Shown one piece after another: positions 15,745 through 26,234 of a DNA stretch of 64,000 nucleotides; within the stretch, counting starts at the first letter, position 1; every line of letters begins with the position of its first letter. Made by a program: the position numbers and the translations under genes. Origin of the DNA: an uncultured Lachnospiraceae bacterium (lineage in GTDB: Bacteria; Bacillota; Clostridia; Lachnospirales; Lachnospiraceae); assembly GCA_947571775.1 (NCBI GenBank), contig CANOZK010000010.1, forward strand, positions 1-64,000. The letters are read 5' to 3'. The notes beneath the pieces were generated by a model. That model had not been told where the DNA came from. It did no database searches and was given only the letters and a program-made list of their open reading frames with translations.

Positions 15745-17754
15745 TTATCTGCCTTTTTGCTTCAGCACTGAATAATACCTCTGATACGTGGTACTCAATA
15801 CCCTTCTTGTGGAGCTGTTGCTGCGCTGGACTACCTGTACTTTATCTGTGTTTTCAAAGACATAATCGCTGATCAAAAGCGTGGTCGGATTCAGATAATT
15901 TGTCTCGATATATTCTCCATTGATCATCACCTCGCTGGACGGCGTAAAGTGCGTTCCGATAATATAGGAGCTGTCTTTTAGCCCAGGCGCCGGGCGGATT
16001 TCGTCCAGCGTGGCGTCATAAACGCCCAGATGCATTTTCGTAGCCTGATAGGGGCTTTTTCCCCGATAGACATATTGTTCCCCATACAGGATATCGTATT
16101 GAAGCATTTCCAGATCGACCTGATAATTTTTTGTATTTCTTCTGGCCTGATGGTAGCGGAAAATATTTCCCTTATAAATGTTCAGACGTTTCAGCAGCTC
16201 CGCTGCAATCTGGTAAGAGGCCAGGTTTTCGTCTTTCTTTTTCAGGCCTATGTTGTCCCAGATGACATACTGCGTCTGGAACAGGTAGCGGTTTTCCATA
16301 TCTTCCACTTTCAGCTCCATGGTCGGCAGATGATCCCCATACATCACCAGTACCGTATGTTCTCCGAATTTCTCCAAGGCTTGGATCAATTCGGCAATAA
16401 AGATATCCATCTCGTGGATTTCATTGACATAGTATTCCCATTTATAGTTCTGTTCCTGCGTGGCAGAACCGCTCACGGTAATCTGAGGCTCCTCTAGTAT
16501 CGGTTCGTCTGGATAATCCCCATGCCCCTGCACGGATATGGTGTAAACGTAATCGCTGCCCTCACTGGATTCCAGACAGTCCAGGATAGATTTGGTCAGC
16601 ACCCGATCCCGCACCCATCCCAGCGGATTCTGGTCGTCCTCCTCTTCCATATATTCTTCCGAGGTAAAGGTATCAAATCCTAAATTCGGAAAAATCGTTC
16701 TTCTGCCGTAAAAATTCGCCTCGTTGTTATGGATGGCGTGCGTCCGATAGCCAAGTTTTTTCAGCACAAAAGGCGCGCTCTCACAGGTCGTTTCTTTAAG
16801 AATGCTTTTGTATGGGTATTCGCCCGGCCCAAAATAGCGCAGGCTCATTCCAGTAATCGTCTCAAACTCGGTGTTGGCCGTCCCCGCGCCCACGGACGGA
16901 ACGCGGAAGTACCCGGATGAATATTCCTTCATCAGACGGCGAAAATTGGGAATCGGATCTTGGGACAATTTCAGATAATTTACCTGATAAGGGTCAAAAA
17001 AAGACTCCAATTGCAGGAAAATAATATTCGGCAGTTCCTCTGTCTGGGTACTTTTTAATTTGCTCTCCCCCTCTTCAATCCGCTCTATGGACGCCTGAGA
17101 GTAATCCGGCGGACAATCAATCCCCGTATTAAAGATCGTCGTCATCAGACAGTAGGGATATCCGTAATCTTCATAAGCAAACGCAATATTTCCAAAGTAA
17201 TTTGAGAGAATCCGTTTTTCCAAAGCCAGCTCCGTCACTCCATAAAAAGCCACGATTGCCCCCAGAAAAAGCGGAATGTTCCAGCGGTAATACAGCCTCC
17301 CCTGGTATTTCGGCGCTTTGAAAAACTGCAAAATCAACGCTGCCAAAACCAGCACCAGCAAAATCACCACCACGATCATACCCGCCAAAGGCAGATAGCG
17401 GTTGGCGATTTTCAGCGCGTCTGTAATCAAATGCAGATCCGGCCCGGTAAACGGCGTTACCCGCTGGGCCAACAGCACGCCGTTGATGATTCCTAAGCCC
17501 ATCCAGAAGATGATCAGCAAAATCCGCACAAATACCCGCCTGCGCACCAAATAGACCACCAGAGTCGTCACAAAAATCAAGCCCGCGTTGTAAAGATACA
17601 CCAGCGGCCTTTCCCTCACAAAAAGAAACGCTTCCCACAGGGAATGTCTGGATATGGCCTCAATCACATAATAGCCCACCAAAACTGCCAGCATCTGCAA
17701 CAGCAGAGAAATCCTGTTCAGCACCAATATTGTTTGTCTATGCTTTTTTTCCAT
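15745..17754 (-). CDS. LTA synthase-like phosphoglycerol transferase / sulfatase
   Basis: 669 residues with five N-terminal membrane helices (to about residue 190) and a large extracellular sulfatase-fold domain. The catalytic Thr sits in GAGTANTEFE (about 290), with metal-site blocks LESFFDP and HTVLVMYGDHLP. The family transfers glycerol-phosphate from phosphatidylglycerol to build lipoteichoic acid or modifies related polymers. It has an extra C-terminal domain of about 150 residues (IGTHFTPSSEVMING). The frame opens with GTG at 17760, but ATG at 17754 behind AGAGGTG is a better start. The exact acceptor is not known. Confidence 0.88.
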   Translation of the reverse strand: MEKKHRQTILVLNRISLLLQMLAVLVGYYVIEAISRHSLWEAFLFVRERPLVYLYNAGLIFVTTLVVYLVRRRVFVRILLIIFWMGLGIINGVLLAQRVTPFTGPDLHLITDALKIANRYLPLAGMIVVVILLVLVLAALILQFFKAPKYQGRLYYRWNIPLFLGAIVAFYGVTELALEKRILSNYFGNIAFAYEDYGYPYCLMTTIFNTGIDCPPDYSQASIERIEEGESKLKSTQTEELPNIIFLQLESFFDPYQVNYLKLSQDPIPNFRRLMKEYSSGYFRVPSVGAGTANTEFETITGMSLRYFGPGEYPYKSILKETTCESAPFVLKKLGYRTHAIHNNEANFYGRRTIFPNLGFDTFTSEEYMEEEDDQNPLGWVRDRVLTKSILDCLESSEGSDYVYTISVQGHGDYPDEPILEEPQITVSGSATQEQNYKWEYYVNEIHEMDIFIAELIQALEKFGEHTVLVMYGDHLPTMELKVEDMENRYLFQTQYVIWDNIGLKKKDENLASYQIAAELLKRLNIYKGNIFRYHQARRNTKNYQVDLEMLQYDILYGEQYVYRGKSPYQATKMHLGVYDATLDEIRPAPGLKDSSYIIGTHFTPSSEVMINGEYIETNYLNPTTLLISDYVFENTDKVQVVQRSNSSTRRVLSTTYQRYYSVLKQKGR

Positions 17755-17815
17755 AAGCACCTCTGCTTTAGAGTCTGTTTTAAAATCTCTTAATTTCTTT
17801 TAATATACAAAGTCT

Positions 17816-17925
17816 GGTACTTTTCTGCGAGAAAAGTACCAAAAGCGCCGGGGTTGCTAAGCGCCAGCGGCGCTTGGTTCGCAACGACCGGAACGAAGTG
17901 GAGACCTTGCGGATTTCCCCGGAGT
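17816..17925. repeat. Multi-hairpin intergenic element upstream of the LTA-synthase-like gene
   Basis: In the 250-base gap after valS. A perfect 11-bp stem GGTACTTTTCT / AGAAAAGTACC (17816-17840, loop GCG) is followed by GTTGC...GCAAC (17853-17885) enclosing AAGCGCC / GGCGCTT. A longer-range pairing CCGGGG / CCCCGG (about 17847 and 17917) could close it. No protein frame was found. It may be a dispersed repeat or a structured leader RNA. Confidence 0.6.
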
Positions 17926-18003
17926 CCTTTCAAATGCTGTCCTCGAAAGGAAAGCTTTTAACAATCTCTGTTTTATTTCTTTAAACAAATGACACTGCGT
18001 TTT

Positions 18004-20649
18004 CTAGTGCATTTTTTCCAACTGCTGCCGTACCTTCTCCATCATGTCCTGATATTTCTGCAGCTTTTCTTTTTCCTCCTGTATCTTCTTCTCCGGCGCT
18101 TTGCTGACAAAATTCGGGTTGTTCAACATTCCCTGGGCGCGAGCGATTTCTTTCTGAAGCCGCGCCTCTTCCTTTTGCAGACGTTCCCGTTCTTTTTCTT
18201 TATCCACCAATTCATCCAAGGGCAGGTATACCACCGCGTTGGATACCACGATGGATACCGAATCTTCTGGAATCCCTGCCTTGGTGGACTGTACCCGCAC
18301 TTTCGAGGCGCTGAGGAAATTCTGGTAGGACTGTTTCATCTGCTCGTACATCTCACAGGCAGCTTCGTCCGCCCCTACAATATAAACTTTGGTTTTCCGG
18401 TTATGCGGCACATTCATTTCCACGCGGATATTGCGCACCCCCCGCACCGCTTCTTTGACCGCTTCTACCACCGGAGTGTAAAGCGGGAATTCCCACTCCC
18501 TGCGCACTGTGGGCCACTCGGCAATCATAATGGATTCCTCTTCCGGCAGCAAAGTACAGTAAATTTCTTCCGTGATAAACGGCATAAACGGGTGCAGCAG
18601 TTTTAACGCTTCGGTGAGCACCGTGCGCAGCGTCCACATGGCATAGTCTGCCGAATCCTGGTCGGCTTCCGCTTTCCAAATACGTACTTTCGCCATCTCC
18701 AGATACCAGTCGCAGAGTTCATCCCAAATAAAATCATAAACCTTCTGGACGGCAATTCCCAGTTCAAACCGTTCCATATTGTCGGTCATTTCTGCAATCA
18801 GCTCATTTAATTTATTTAAAATCCAGCGATCCGCGGGCTTTAAGTGGAACCGTTCTGGCGTCTGAAAATCTTTTCCCTCAATGTTCATCATAATGAACCG
18901 GGAGGCGTTCCATACCTTGTTGGCAAAATTCCGGCTGGCCTCTACCTTTTCCCAATAGAACCGCATATCGTTTCCCGGTGCATTTCCAGTGATCAGCGTC
19001 AGCCGCAAAGCATCCGCCCCGTATTTGTCGATCACCTCCAGCGGGTCAATGCCGTTTTGGAGGGATTTGCTCATCTTGCGCCCCTGGGAATCCCGGATCA
19101 GCCCATGGATCAGCACATGGTGAAACGGTGTCTTTCCGGTCTGCTCCAGCGCTGAGAATACCATACGGATGACCCAGAAAAAGATGATGTCATATCCGGT
19201 CACCAGCACATCTGTGGGATAGAAATATTCCAGTTCCGGTGTTTTTTCCGGCCATCCAAGCGTAGAGAACGGCCACAGGGCGGAGCTGAACCAGGTATCC
19301 AGCGTATCCTCATCCTGAGTCAAATGCGTGCAGCCGCATTTCGGGCACTCTTCGGGTTTCCCCTTGGAAACTACGACTTCGCCGCAGTCCTCGCAGTAAT
19401 AAGCGGGAATCCGGTGCCCCCACCAGAGCTGCCGGGAGATGCACCAGTCCCGGATATTTTCCAGCCAGTGCAGGTAAATCTTGTCGAACCGATCCGGCAC
19501 GAATTTCAGATTGCCGTCCTTCAGCGTTTTGATGGCGGCTTTTGCCATCTCGTCCATTTTTACAAACCACTGGGGCTTGATCATCGGCTCTACCGTCGTC
19601 TTGCAGCGGTCGTGCGTCCCTACATTGTGCACATGGCTTTCTATTTTAACCAACAGTCCTTGGGCTTCCAGATCGGCCACCATAGCTTTTCGCGCCTCAT
19701 AGCGATCCATACCGGCGTATTTGCCGCCCTTGTCGTTGATCGTAGCGTCGTCATTTAAAATATTGATTTCTTCCAGGTTATGGCGTTTGCCCACCTCAAA
19801 GTCATTGGGGTCATGGGCTGGAGTAATCTTTACGCATCCGGTTCCGAATTCTTTGTCCACATACGCATCCGCAATCACCGGAATCTCCCGGTCTGTCAGC
19901 GGAAGCTTCAGCGTTTTTCCAATCAGATGAGTGTAGCGCTCGTCGTCCGGGTTTACAGCAACCGCGGTATCTCCTAAGAGCGTTTCTGGACGAGTAGTGG
20001 CAATCTCTACAAATTCATCGCTGCCCACAATTGGATACAGAATATGCCAGAAATGCCCCTCCTGCTCTGCATGTTCTACCTCCGCGTCCGAAATCGAAGT
20101 CTGACATACCGGACACCAGTTGATGATGCGAGAGCCTTTGTAAATATATCCCTTTTCATAAAGTTTTACAAAGACTTCTTCTACCGCCTTAGAACAGCCT
20201 TCGTCCATGGTAAAGCGCTCCCGCTCCCAGTCTGCGGAAGAACCCATCTTTTTTAACTGCCTGATGATTGTCCCGCCGTATTCTTCTTTCCAGGCCCAGG
20301 CGTGTTTTAAAAATTCTTCCCGGCCAATCTCCTCTTTGTCGATTCCTTCGCTGCGCAATTTTTCCGTTACTTTCACTTCGGTGGAAATCGCGGCGTGATC
20401 CGTCCCCGGCTGCCAGAGGGCTTCATACCCCTGCATCCGTTTGAAACGAATCAAAATATCCTGCATGGTATTGTCCAGCGCATGACCCATGTGAAGTTTG
20501 CCGGTTACGTTTGGCGGGGGCATCACAATGGTAAACGGTTTTTTATCTGTATTTACCTTTGCGTGAAAATACCCATTTTTCATCCATTTTTCATATAAGC
20601 GTTCCTCTATATCTTTGGGATCGTAGGTTTTTGCCAGTTCTTTTGCCAT
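18004..20649 (-). CDS. valS: Valyl-tRNA synthetase
   Basis: 881-residue class Ia synthetase charging tRNA-Val. HIGH-type motif [16 protein letters not shown] is near residue 47 and KMSKS in [14 protein letters not shown] near 525. The CP1 editing domain lies between, and a C-terminal coiled-coil arm ([19 protein letters not shown]) is intact. Essential and full length. It has its own sigma-A promoter; unlike many Firmicute synthetase genes, no T-box leader was seen. Confidence 0.97.
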   Translation of the reverse strand: MAKELAKTYDPKDIEERLYEKWMKNGYFHAKVNTDKKPFTIVMPPPNVTGKLHMGHALDNTMQDILIRFKRMQGYEALWQPGTDHAAISTEVKVTEKLRSEGIDKEEIGREEFLKHAWAWKEEYGGTIIRQLKKMGSSADWERERFTMDEGCSKAVEEVFVKLYEKGYIYKGSRIINWCPVCQTSISDAEVEHAEQEGHFWHILYPIVGSDEFVEIATTRPETLLGDTAVAVNPDDERYTHLIGKTLKLPLTDREIPVIADAYVDKEFGTGCVKITPAHDPNDFEVGKRHNLEEINILNDDATINDKGGKYAGMDRYEARKAMVADLEAQGLLVKIESHVHNVGTHDRCKTTVEPMIKPQWFVKMDEMAKAAIKTLKDGNLKFVPDRFDKIYLHWLENIRDWCISRQLWWGHRIPAYYCEDCGEVVVSKGKPEECPKCGCTHLTQDEDTLDTWFSSALWPFSTLGWPEKTPELEYFYPTDVLVTGYDIIFFWVIRMVFSALEQTGKTPFHHVLIHGLIRDSQGRKMSKSLQNGIDPLEVIDKYGADALRLTLITGNAPGNDMRFYWEKVEASRNFANKVWNASRFIMMNIEGKDFQTPERFHLKPADRWILNKLNELIAEMTDNMERFELGIAVQKVYDFIWDELCDWYLEMAKVRIWKAEADQDSADYAMWTLRTVLTEALKLLHPFMPFITEEIYCTLLPEEESIMIAEWPTVRREWEFPLYTPVVEAVKEAVRGVRNIRVEMNVPHNRKTKVYIVGADEAACEMYEQMKQSYQNFLSASKVRVQSTKAGIPEDSVSIVVSNAVVYLPLDELVDKEKERERLQKEEARLQKEIARAQGMLNNPNFVSKAPEKKIQEEKEKLQKYQDMMEKVRQQLEKMH

Positions 20650-20690
20650 AGGTTCTGTATTCCTCCTTACATCGAATCCTATTTGAAAAC

Positions 20691-20718
20691 GCCCTCTGCA
20701 GCTTCCGTTGCAAAGGGC
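20691..20718 (-). promoter_or_regulatory. Hairpin in the valS leader
   Basis: On the minus strand GCCCTTTGCA and TGCAGAGGGC pair around a short loop, followed by GTTTTC; the AAGGAGG ribosome site of valS is further on. It could be a weak attenuator or a stabilising leader hairpin. T-box landmarks (AGGGTGGNACCGCG) are absent. Confidence 0.4.
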
Positions 20719-20744
20719 ACTATTTCTCCAGATTTTACTACATC

Positions 20745-20773
20745 ATAATAGTAGGCTTTTGCGAATTTGTCAA
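20745..20773 (-). promoter_or_regulatory. Sigma-A promoter of valS
   Basis: Minus strand TTGACA (20768-20773), 17 bases, TATTAT (20745-20750), about 95 bases before the valS ATG. Confidence 0.65.
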
Positions 20774-20776
20774 GTG

Positions 20777-23700
20777 TTACTCCACGCTTTTTAGGGATTC
20801 TACCATATCAATCTTTTTCAACTTAAAGTACATAGTCATATTTACAAAAGCGGAAAAGCCAATCGTAAATAAAATGCTGTACACAAAGCTCGGCCAGTAG
20901 ATGCTGCGTCCAAACATAGCCGCGTCCACCTCCACTGTAACAATCACAAACCGGTGGAGCAGAATCCCCAATACAGCCCCGACAGCCGCCCCGATCAGAG
21001 TGAGCAGCACATTTTCCCGGAACACATAGGCAGAAACCTCCCCGTCGTAAAAGCCCAGTACCTTTAAGGTGGCCAGCTCTCGTTTTCTCTCGGTAATGTT
21101 GATGTTATTCAAGTTATACAGAACCACAAACGCCAGCATACCCGCCGATACGATCAACACTACGATCACAGAGCCAAGGCTGCTGAGCATATTTTCGAGC
21201 TGATCTGCGATGCTTCCGGTATAACTGATGCTCAAAGCCGCCGGACTCGTTAAAATATCCTGCCCTACCTCTTCCGGCTCCTCTTGATATTCCTTCTGGA
21301 AAATCACCAGGCTGTCGTCATACTCCGCCTTCTCCCCGAAAGATAACTCAAACGCCTCAGGCGCCAGATACAAGTAATGGCTCATATAATTTTCGCAGAT
21401 TGCACCGATTTCCACCTGTCCGCGGACACCGTCCTCCATCTCTACATCAATGGAATCACCGGGCTTGATATCCAAAAGCTTCGCTGTTTTCTCTGAGATG
21501 ACCGCTCCCGCTGTTTCCAGGGAATATTCTTCATTTTTCGTCCGGCTCCGCAGCGTCACCAGCTTGGAGAACCCGTCCGTCTCTTCCGGCACAATCAGAT
21601 AAATATCGGTCTGTTTCCTTTTCCTGGAAGCTGTCATTTTCTGAAAATAAACCTGCGCCGATTTTTTAATCCGGTGATCCTCTTGCAAAAGCTTGCGAAG
21701 CTGCGCCTTCTCCTCCTCGCTGGCCTCATCATCTTGCAGCACCGTAGCATCGTAATGCTGAAGTTCCCCATACTGTAAAACTCCAATCCCCATAATCGAG
21801 TCCCGAAGTCCGAAGCCTACGAGCATCAGAGCTGTACAGCCGCTGATTCCAATGATGGTCATAAAAAATCGCTTCTTGTATCGAAATAAATTTCTCACCG
21901 TGGACTTCCAGGTAAAATTCAACCGCTTCCAGATAAACGGAAGAGATTCCAACAGCACCCGTTTTCCCTCCTGGGGAGCAGTCGGACGCATCAGAGACGC
22001 CGGCGTCTCCAGCAATGCTTTGTAGCAGGCGGATAACGTGGCCAGCAGCGTGCAGGCTACGGCAGCCAAAGAGCCGACCAGGGCGTAGAGCATCTGGTAA
22101 GGGATTTCTACCGTGGACATATGTTTGTACATAATCCCGTAAGCTGTGATGATAATATAAGGAAGAATCTTCTGTCCAATCAAAATACCGAAGATGCTGC
22201 CTCCCAGCGTGGCCAGCAGGGCATAGCCCAGAAACTTGGAAGCAATCGCCCCTTTGGAATAGCCCAGGGCTTTCAGCGTGCCGATCTGGGTGCGCTCGTC
22301 CTCCACCATACGGGTCATCGTAGTCAAACTGATCAGAGCTGCCACCAGGAAAAAGATAGCCGGAAAGACCTTTCCCAGATTGCGGATTCGATCTGCGTTG
22401 TCCCCATATCCACTGTACTCCGGCAGGGAACTCCGATCTTGTATGTACCACTGGGGCATCTCGATGGCATCCACATCTTTCTGGGCTTTCGCCAACTCTT
22501 CCTCCCCTTCTGCTATGGTATCCTGGGCTTGCTTCTCAGCATCCTTATACTCCTTAGAGCCATCCTGCAGCTTTTTCGCGTTTTCCTCGATTTCCACGGC
22601 AGCCGCTTCCAGCTTTTCCTGATTTTCCACGATTTCCTGTTCCGCCTCGGACAGACGCGCTTCGCCGCTGCTGATCTCATTGGAGGCGGCCTCTAATTGG
22701 GCTTCCTGCTGCGCAAGCTGCGCCCGTGCATTGTTAAGCTGGGTTGTTCCGTTGTTGATCTGCGTCTGCGCCGCGTCCAGTTGGCTCTTTGTGGAATCCA
22801 ATTCCTGACGGCCGCTGTCCAACTGCCTTTTTGCCTCGTCCAACTGCGTCTTGCTCTGGGCAAGGGTCTGCTCCTGACTTTGAATCTGGGCTTCCTGCGC
22901 GTTGAACCGCGCCTCCGTCTGCGGATCCGTCACCCCGGCAGAAGCCACAAATTCATTATACGCTGCCCTGGCTCGCTCCAATTCCGCCTTAGCGCTGGAA
23001 ATTTCAGCAACACCTTCTTCATACTGTGCCAGACCGCTGTTGTATTCTTGCTCTTTCTGGTCAAATTCCTGTTTGGCCGTGTTCCAGGACGCATATCCCC
23101 GGTTTGTCTCCTCCTGAGACTGCGCAAGCCGGCTCTGCTGGCTGTCCAGCTCGCTCTTTGCCGTGGCCAACCGCGAGGTGCCGTCCTGATACTGGACTCT
23201 GGCATCCTGCAATTTCTGGCGGCTATCCACCAACTCCTGTTTGCCGTCCTCCAACTGCCTTTGGCCGTCCTCATACTCCGCTCTGGCATCGTCCAGTTTC
23301 TGGCGTCCGTCCTCCAACTCCGCTTTTGCCTTGTCGAGTTCCTCCCAAGCCTCCGCCCGTCCGTCCTCTAATTCCTGCCGGGCCTCTTCCAATTCCTTCT
23401 GAGCCTCTTCTTTTACAGAATCGTAGCGTTCCTGACAGCGATCCGTCTCAATGTCTTCGATCCGGGACTGTACCTTCTCGACCAGATTTTCATACATATC
23501 TGTATAGCAGTTCTGCTCCTTCGCGCCCTTTACCAGCAGATAGGCCGTTGTATAGACCTCCTGCTTAAAATTGTCTTCTGTCACATAGGCAAACCCATCG
23601 ACTTCCCCCGATCCCAGGGTAGTATTTCCTCTGTCAAAGGCGATATATAAAGGACTGCTGCACGTTCCCACCACTGTAAAAACCGTCTGCTCCAGGACGC

Positions 23701-24166
23701 TGTCCTCTTCTCTCAAAACCTCGATCTGATCGCCGAGTTTTACGTCCTCGCCTGCTGCCATCTGGGCGTCCAGCAGACATTCTCCCTTTTTCTCCGGCAG
23801 CCGCCCCTGGATCACCGACACCTGGTTCACCCGGTCCCCCAGACTTTCCAGATGGATGACTTTTTGCTCCCCTTCTTCACCGCTGACCACATCCAGGGCA
23901 TAGGCCCCTTCCGCCAGTTCGATGCCCTTGACGGCTTCTAAAGCTTCCAAATCCTCGCCGGACAGCCCCAAAGTCCCCATCACCTTCAGATCCATCAGGC
24001 CGCTCTCATCGTAGTACGTATCCCCGGAAGAACGCATATCCGGGGACGCCGCCTGAATTCCTGAAAAAAAGGCCACGCCCAGGGCAACGATAAAAAATAT
24101 TGAAATAAACCGCGCAAAGCTTTTCTTTATATCCATAAAGAAATCTTTTCTCAGTGCCTTTTTCAC
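20777..24166 (-). CDS. ABC transporter permease with long periplasmic-type coiled coil (FtsX/MacB-like)
   Basis: 1129-residue permease. One N-terminal helix, then an extracellular domain that includes about 320 residues of coiled coil built from repeating LEDGRQKLDDA-like units (roughly 255-560). Next come FtsX helices, a linker, a second extracellular domain and the C-terminal FtsX helices. An upstream ATG at 24214 lies inside the ATPase gene; GTG at 24166 with TAGGAG seven bases before it fits the operon spacing (10 bases after the ATPase stop) and the KKALRKDFFMDIKKS start of homologues. Likely exporter or mechanotransducing transporter; substrate unknown. Confidence 0.85.
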   Translation of the reverse strand: MKKALRKDFFMDIKKSFARFISIFFIVALGVAFFSGIQAASPDMRSSGDTYYDESGLMDLKVMGTLGLSGEDLEALEAVKGIELAEGAYALDVVSGEEGEQKVIHLESLGDRVNQVSVIQGRLPEKKGECLLDAQMAAGEDVKLGDQIEVLREEDSVLEQTVFTVVGTCSSPLYIAFDRGNTTLGSGEVDGFAYVTEDNFKQEVYTTAYLLVKGAKEQNCYTDMYENLVEKVQSRIEDIETDRCQERYDSVKEEAQKELEEARQELEDGRAEAWEELDKAKAELEDGRQKLDDARAEYEDGQRQLEDGKQELVDSRQKLQDARVQYQDGTSRLATAKSELDSQQSRLAQSQEETNRGYASWNTAKQEFDQKEQEYNSGLAQYEEGVAEISSAKAELERARAAYNEFVASAGVTDPQTEARFNAQEAQIQSQEQTLAQSKTQLDEAKRQLDSGRQELDSTKSQLDAAQTQINNGTTQLNNARAQLAQQEAQLEAASNEISSGEARLSEAEQEIVENQEKLEAAAVEIEENAKKLQDGSKEYKDAEKQAQDTIAEGEEELAKAQKDVDAIEMPQWYIQDRSSLPEYSGYGDNADRIRNLGKVFPAIFFLVAALISLTTMTRMVEDERTQIGTLKALGYSKGAIASKFLGYALLATLGGSIFGILIGQKILPYIIITAYGIMYKHMSTVEIPYQMLYALVGSLAAVACTLLATLSACYKALLETPASLMRPTAPQEGKRVLLESLPFIWKRLNFTWKSTVRNLFRYKKRFFMTIIGISGCTALMLVGFGLRDSIMGIGVLQYGELQHYDATVLQDDEASEEEKAQLRKLLQEDHRIKKSAQVYFQKMTASRKRKQTDIYLIVPEETDGFSKLVTLRSRTKNEEYSLETAGAVISEKTAKLLDIKPGDSIDVEMEDGVRGQVEIGAICENYMSHYLYLAPEAFELSFGEKAEYDDSLVIFQKEYQEEPEEVGQDILTSPAALSISYTGSIADQLENMLSSLGSVIVVLIVSAGMLAFVVLYNLNNINITERKRELATLKVLGFYDGEVSAYVFRENVLLTLIGAAVGAVLGILLHRFVIVTVEVDAAMFGRSIYWPSFVYSILFTIGFSAFVNMTMYFKLKKIDMVESLKSVE

Positions 24167-24176
24167 ATTCGTTCTC

Positions 24177-24884
24177 CTACCATTCGATTTCTTCCACAGG
24201 TAACGGTGTTTCATTCATTTCCATAGAAGATACTTTTCCATTCTTAATCTGAATCACCCGGTCCGCCATAGGAGTGAGCGCGGAGTTGTGGGTAATGACA
24301 ATCACGGTCATCCCCCGCTGCCTGCACATATCCTGCAATAATTTTAAAATGGCTTTTCCGGTCTGATAATCCAGCGCGCCCGTCGGTTCATCGCATAGCA
24401 AAAGCTTGGGATTTTTCGCCAGCGCACGGGCGATGGATACCCGCTGCTGCTCCCCGCCAGAAAGCTGCGCCGGAAAATTTCCCAGACGCTGGCTTAAACC
24501 GACTTCCTCCAAAACCTGCCGGGCATCCAGCGGATCTTTACAAATCTGAAGGGCCAGCTCTACATTTTCCAGGGCGGTCAGATTGGGAACCAGATTGTAA
24601 AATTGAAACACAAACCCCACGTCCTCTCTGCGGTAGCCGGTAAGCTGCCGGGCCGAGTATTTTGCCACATCCTGCCCGTCCACCCATACACAGCCGGAGG
24701 TGGCCTGATCCATGCCGCCTAAAATATTGAGAACCGTGGTCTTTCCTGCACCACTGGGGCCTACAACGATCACAAACTCGCCTTTCTCAATCGAAAAGTC
24801 GATGCCGTCCACCGCTTTGATCTGCACTTCGCCTTTTCCATAGACTTTGGTGACTTTTTCCAGTGTTACAAAAGCTTTCTCCAT
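24177..24884 (-). CDS. ABC transporter ATP-binding protein (MacB/LolD type)
   Basis: 235-residue ATPase partner of the downstream permease. Walker [10 protein letters not shown] (about 42-50), signature [15 protein letters not shown], Walker [13 protein letters not shown] and the switch His in VIVITHNSA are all present. This clade pairs with FtsX-fold permeases for export of peptides or lipids or for sensing, not for uptake. ATG at 24884 has an AGAGGTG site. Confidence 0.93.
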   Translation of the reverse strand: MEKAFVTLEKVTKVYGKGEVQIKAVDGIDFSIEKGEFVIVVGPSGAGKTTVLNILGGMDQATSGCVWVDGQDVAKYSARQLTGYRREDVGFVFQFYNLVPNLTALENVELALQICKDPLDARQVLEEVGLSQRLGNFPAQLSGGEQQRVSIARALAKNPKLLLCDEPTGALDYQTGKAILKLLQDMCRQRGMTVIVITHNSALTPMADRVIQIKNGKVSSMEMNETPLPVEEIEW

Positions 24885-24929
24885 ATATGCACCTCTTTGT
24901 TACTGTGATCTCTTATTTGAACTTTATTT

Positions 24930-24958
24930 ATTATACAGAAAAAAAATCGGCGCGGCAA
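24930..24958 (-). promoter_or_regulatory. Promoter of the ABC exporter pair
   Basis: Minus strand TTGCCG (24953-24958), 17 bases, perfect TATAAT (24930-24935), about 45 bases before the ATPase start. It lies back to back with the PadR promoter. Confidence 0.55.
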
Positions 24959-24998
24959 CGGGGCGTTCACTTTTTTTCAAAAAAATACGCATATACTA

Positions 24999-25028
24999 TT
25001 GACACAACTATATTATATTATATATAGT
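24999..25028 (+). promoter_or_regulatory. padR promoter with AT-rich inverted repeat (possible PadR operator)
   Basis: TTGACA (24999-25004), 18 bases and TATAGT (25023-25028). The interval 25007-25028 is an imperfect palindrome with arms ACTATAT and ATATAGT covering the spacer and -10. PadR proteins commonly bind such AT-rich dyads in their own promoter; autoregulation is inferred. Confidence 0.5.
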
Positions 25029-25151
25029 ATTATTGTAAAGATAATATTTGACCAAAAATAGGAATCCTGTGTATCCTTGGAATCTTTTTCCATCTAACAT
25101 TCCACGAAATGTTTTTTTCTGAGGGTACGCGCTTTGAAAAGGAGGGATTAC

Positions 25152-25475
25152 ATGGTTTTTAACACAGGGGCTGCCCTGCTGGATACTATTGTCCTGGCTG
25201 TGGTATCTGGAAAGAAAGAAGGAACCTATGGGTACAAAATTACCCAGGATGTGCGTCAGGCGATTGACATCTCCGAATCCACGCTGTACCCGGTTCTGCG
25301 GCGGCTGCAAAAAGACGGCTGCCTGGATGTATACGACATGGAATTTGGCGGACGGAACCGGAGATACTATAAAATCACCGAGCAGGGCGTTGCACAACTG
25401 AATCTCTATCAGGACGAATGGAAAAAATATGTTTCCCGAATCAGCAGCGTCTTGTCTGGCAGTTATCGTGTTTAA
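25152..25475 (+). CDS. PadR-family transcriptional regulator
   Basis: 107-residue winged-helix repressor. The recognition region SESTLYPVLRRLQKDG and wing GGRNRRYYKITEQG are typical of the PadR-s1 subfamily. ATG at 25152 is chosen because AAGGAGG stands six bases upstream; an earlier in-frame start at 25134 overlaps that site. It is followed 18 bases later by DUF1700 and then DUF4097, a common three-gene module in Firmicutes thought to respond to envelope stress. Confidence 0.92.
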   Translation: MVFNTGAALLDTIVLAVVSGKKEGTYGYKITQDVRQAIDISESTLYPVLRRLQKDGCLDVYDMEFGGRNRRYYKITEQGVAQLNLYQDEWKKYVSRISSVLSGSYRV

Positions 25476-25493
25476 TCGGAGAAAGGAGGGGAG

Positions 25494-26231
25494 ATGGATA
25501 TGAACAGACAAGAATTTTTAACGGGGCTTTCCCAACTACTGGCGGATATTCCAGAAGCGGAGAGACAGGAAGCCCTGGACTACTATAACAGCTACTTCGA
25601 CGACGCAGGCCCGGAAAACGAGGCTATGGTCATACAAGAACTGGGCGGTACTCCCGATAAAGCGGCCGCCAGTATCAAAGCAGAACTGCGATCCGGCAAA
25701 ACTAGCCGGCGAAATTACGGGGAATACACCGAGCAGGGCTATCGGGACACACGGATACCCAACACCGACCAGATGCCTCAGCCCGTACCCCGGCCGGAAA
25801 AAGAAAACAGACGAAAATTTCAAAGCGACAACAGCCGAATGACAAAAATCATTTTGATTGCCCTCATCCTAATTGTTACCAGCGGTATATGGCTGGGAAT
25901 AATTGGAGGACTGTTTGGGGCGGTTTTCGGACTGCTGGGCGGCCTGCTGTCCTTAATAGCCGGCCTGGGCGGCGCGGTATTTTCCATGATTGTCGGCGGA
26001 ATCGCACTGACTTTTACCGGACTGGTCAAATGTGCGACAAACCCACCTGTGGGGCTTCTGACATCCGGTCTGGGAATGATCTTGCTGGCTGTGGGAATCT
26101 TGCTGCTGATACTGATCGTCTGGCTGTTAAAAAATCTTGCTCCAAAGCTTATCCGCTGGCTGCGCGACGGTTTCTGGAAGCTTTTAGACTGGTGCAAAAC
26201 AAAATGGGAATTTTTCAAAGGAAAGGAATAA
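25494..26231 (+). CDS. DUF1700 membrane protein
   Basis: 245 residues. The N-terminal DUF1700 domain (about 1-70) has the signature EALDYYNSYFDDAGPENE, followed by a polar linker and three to four hydrophobic helices rich in Gly (about 117-215). Middle gene of the PadR-DUF1700-DUF4097 operon, 3 bases before the next gene. Biochemical role is not known; DUF1700 domains resemble HAAS-type signalling modules. Confidence 0.88.
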   Translation: MDMNRQEFLTGLSQLLADIPEAERQEALDYYNSYFDDAGPENEAMVIQELGGTPDKAAASIKAELRSGKTSRRNYGEYTEQGYRDTRIPNTDQMPQPVPRPEKENRRKFQSDNSRMTKIILIALILIVTSGIWLGIIGGLFGAVFGLLGGLLSLIAGLGGAVFSMIVGGIALTFTGLVKCATNPPVGLLTSGLGMILLAVGILLLILIVWLLKNLAPKLIRWLRDGFWKLLDWCKTKWEFFKGKE

Positions 26232-26234
26232 ACT

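Noticed and set aside
20650..20776. T-box riboswitch before valS
   Set aside because: The leader is only about 90 bases and lacks the AGGGTGGNACCGCG box and specifier-loop layout; it has a plain promoter and hairpin.
22121..23568. Long plus-strand frames opposite the ABC permease
   Set aside because: They mirror the biased codons of the coiled coil and have no start-site support.
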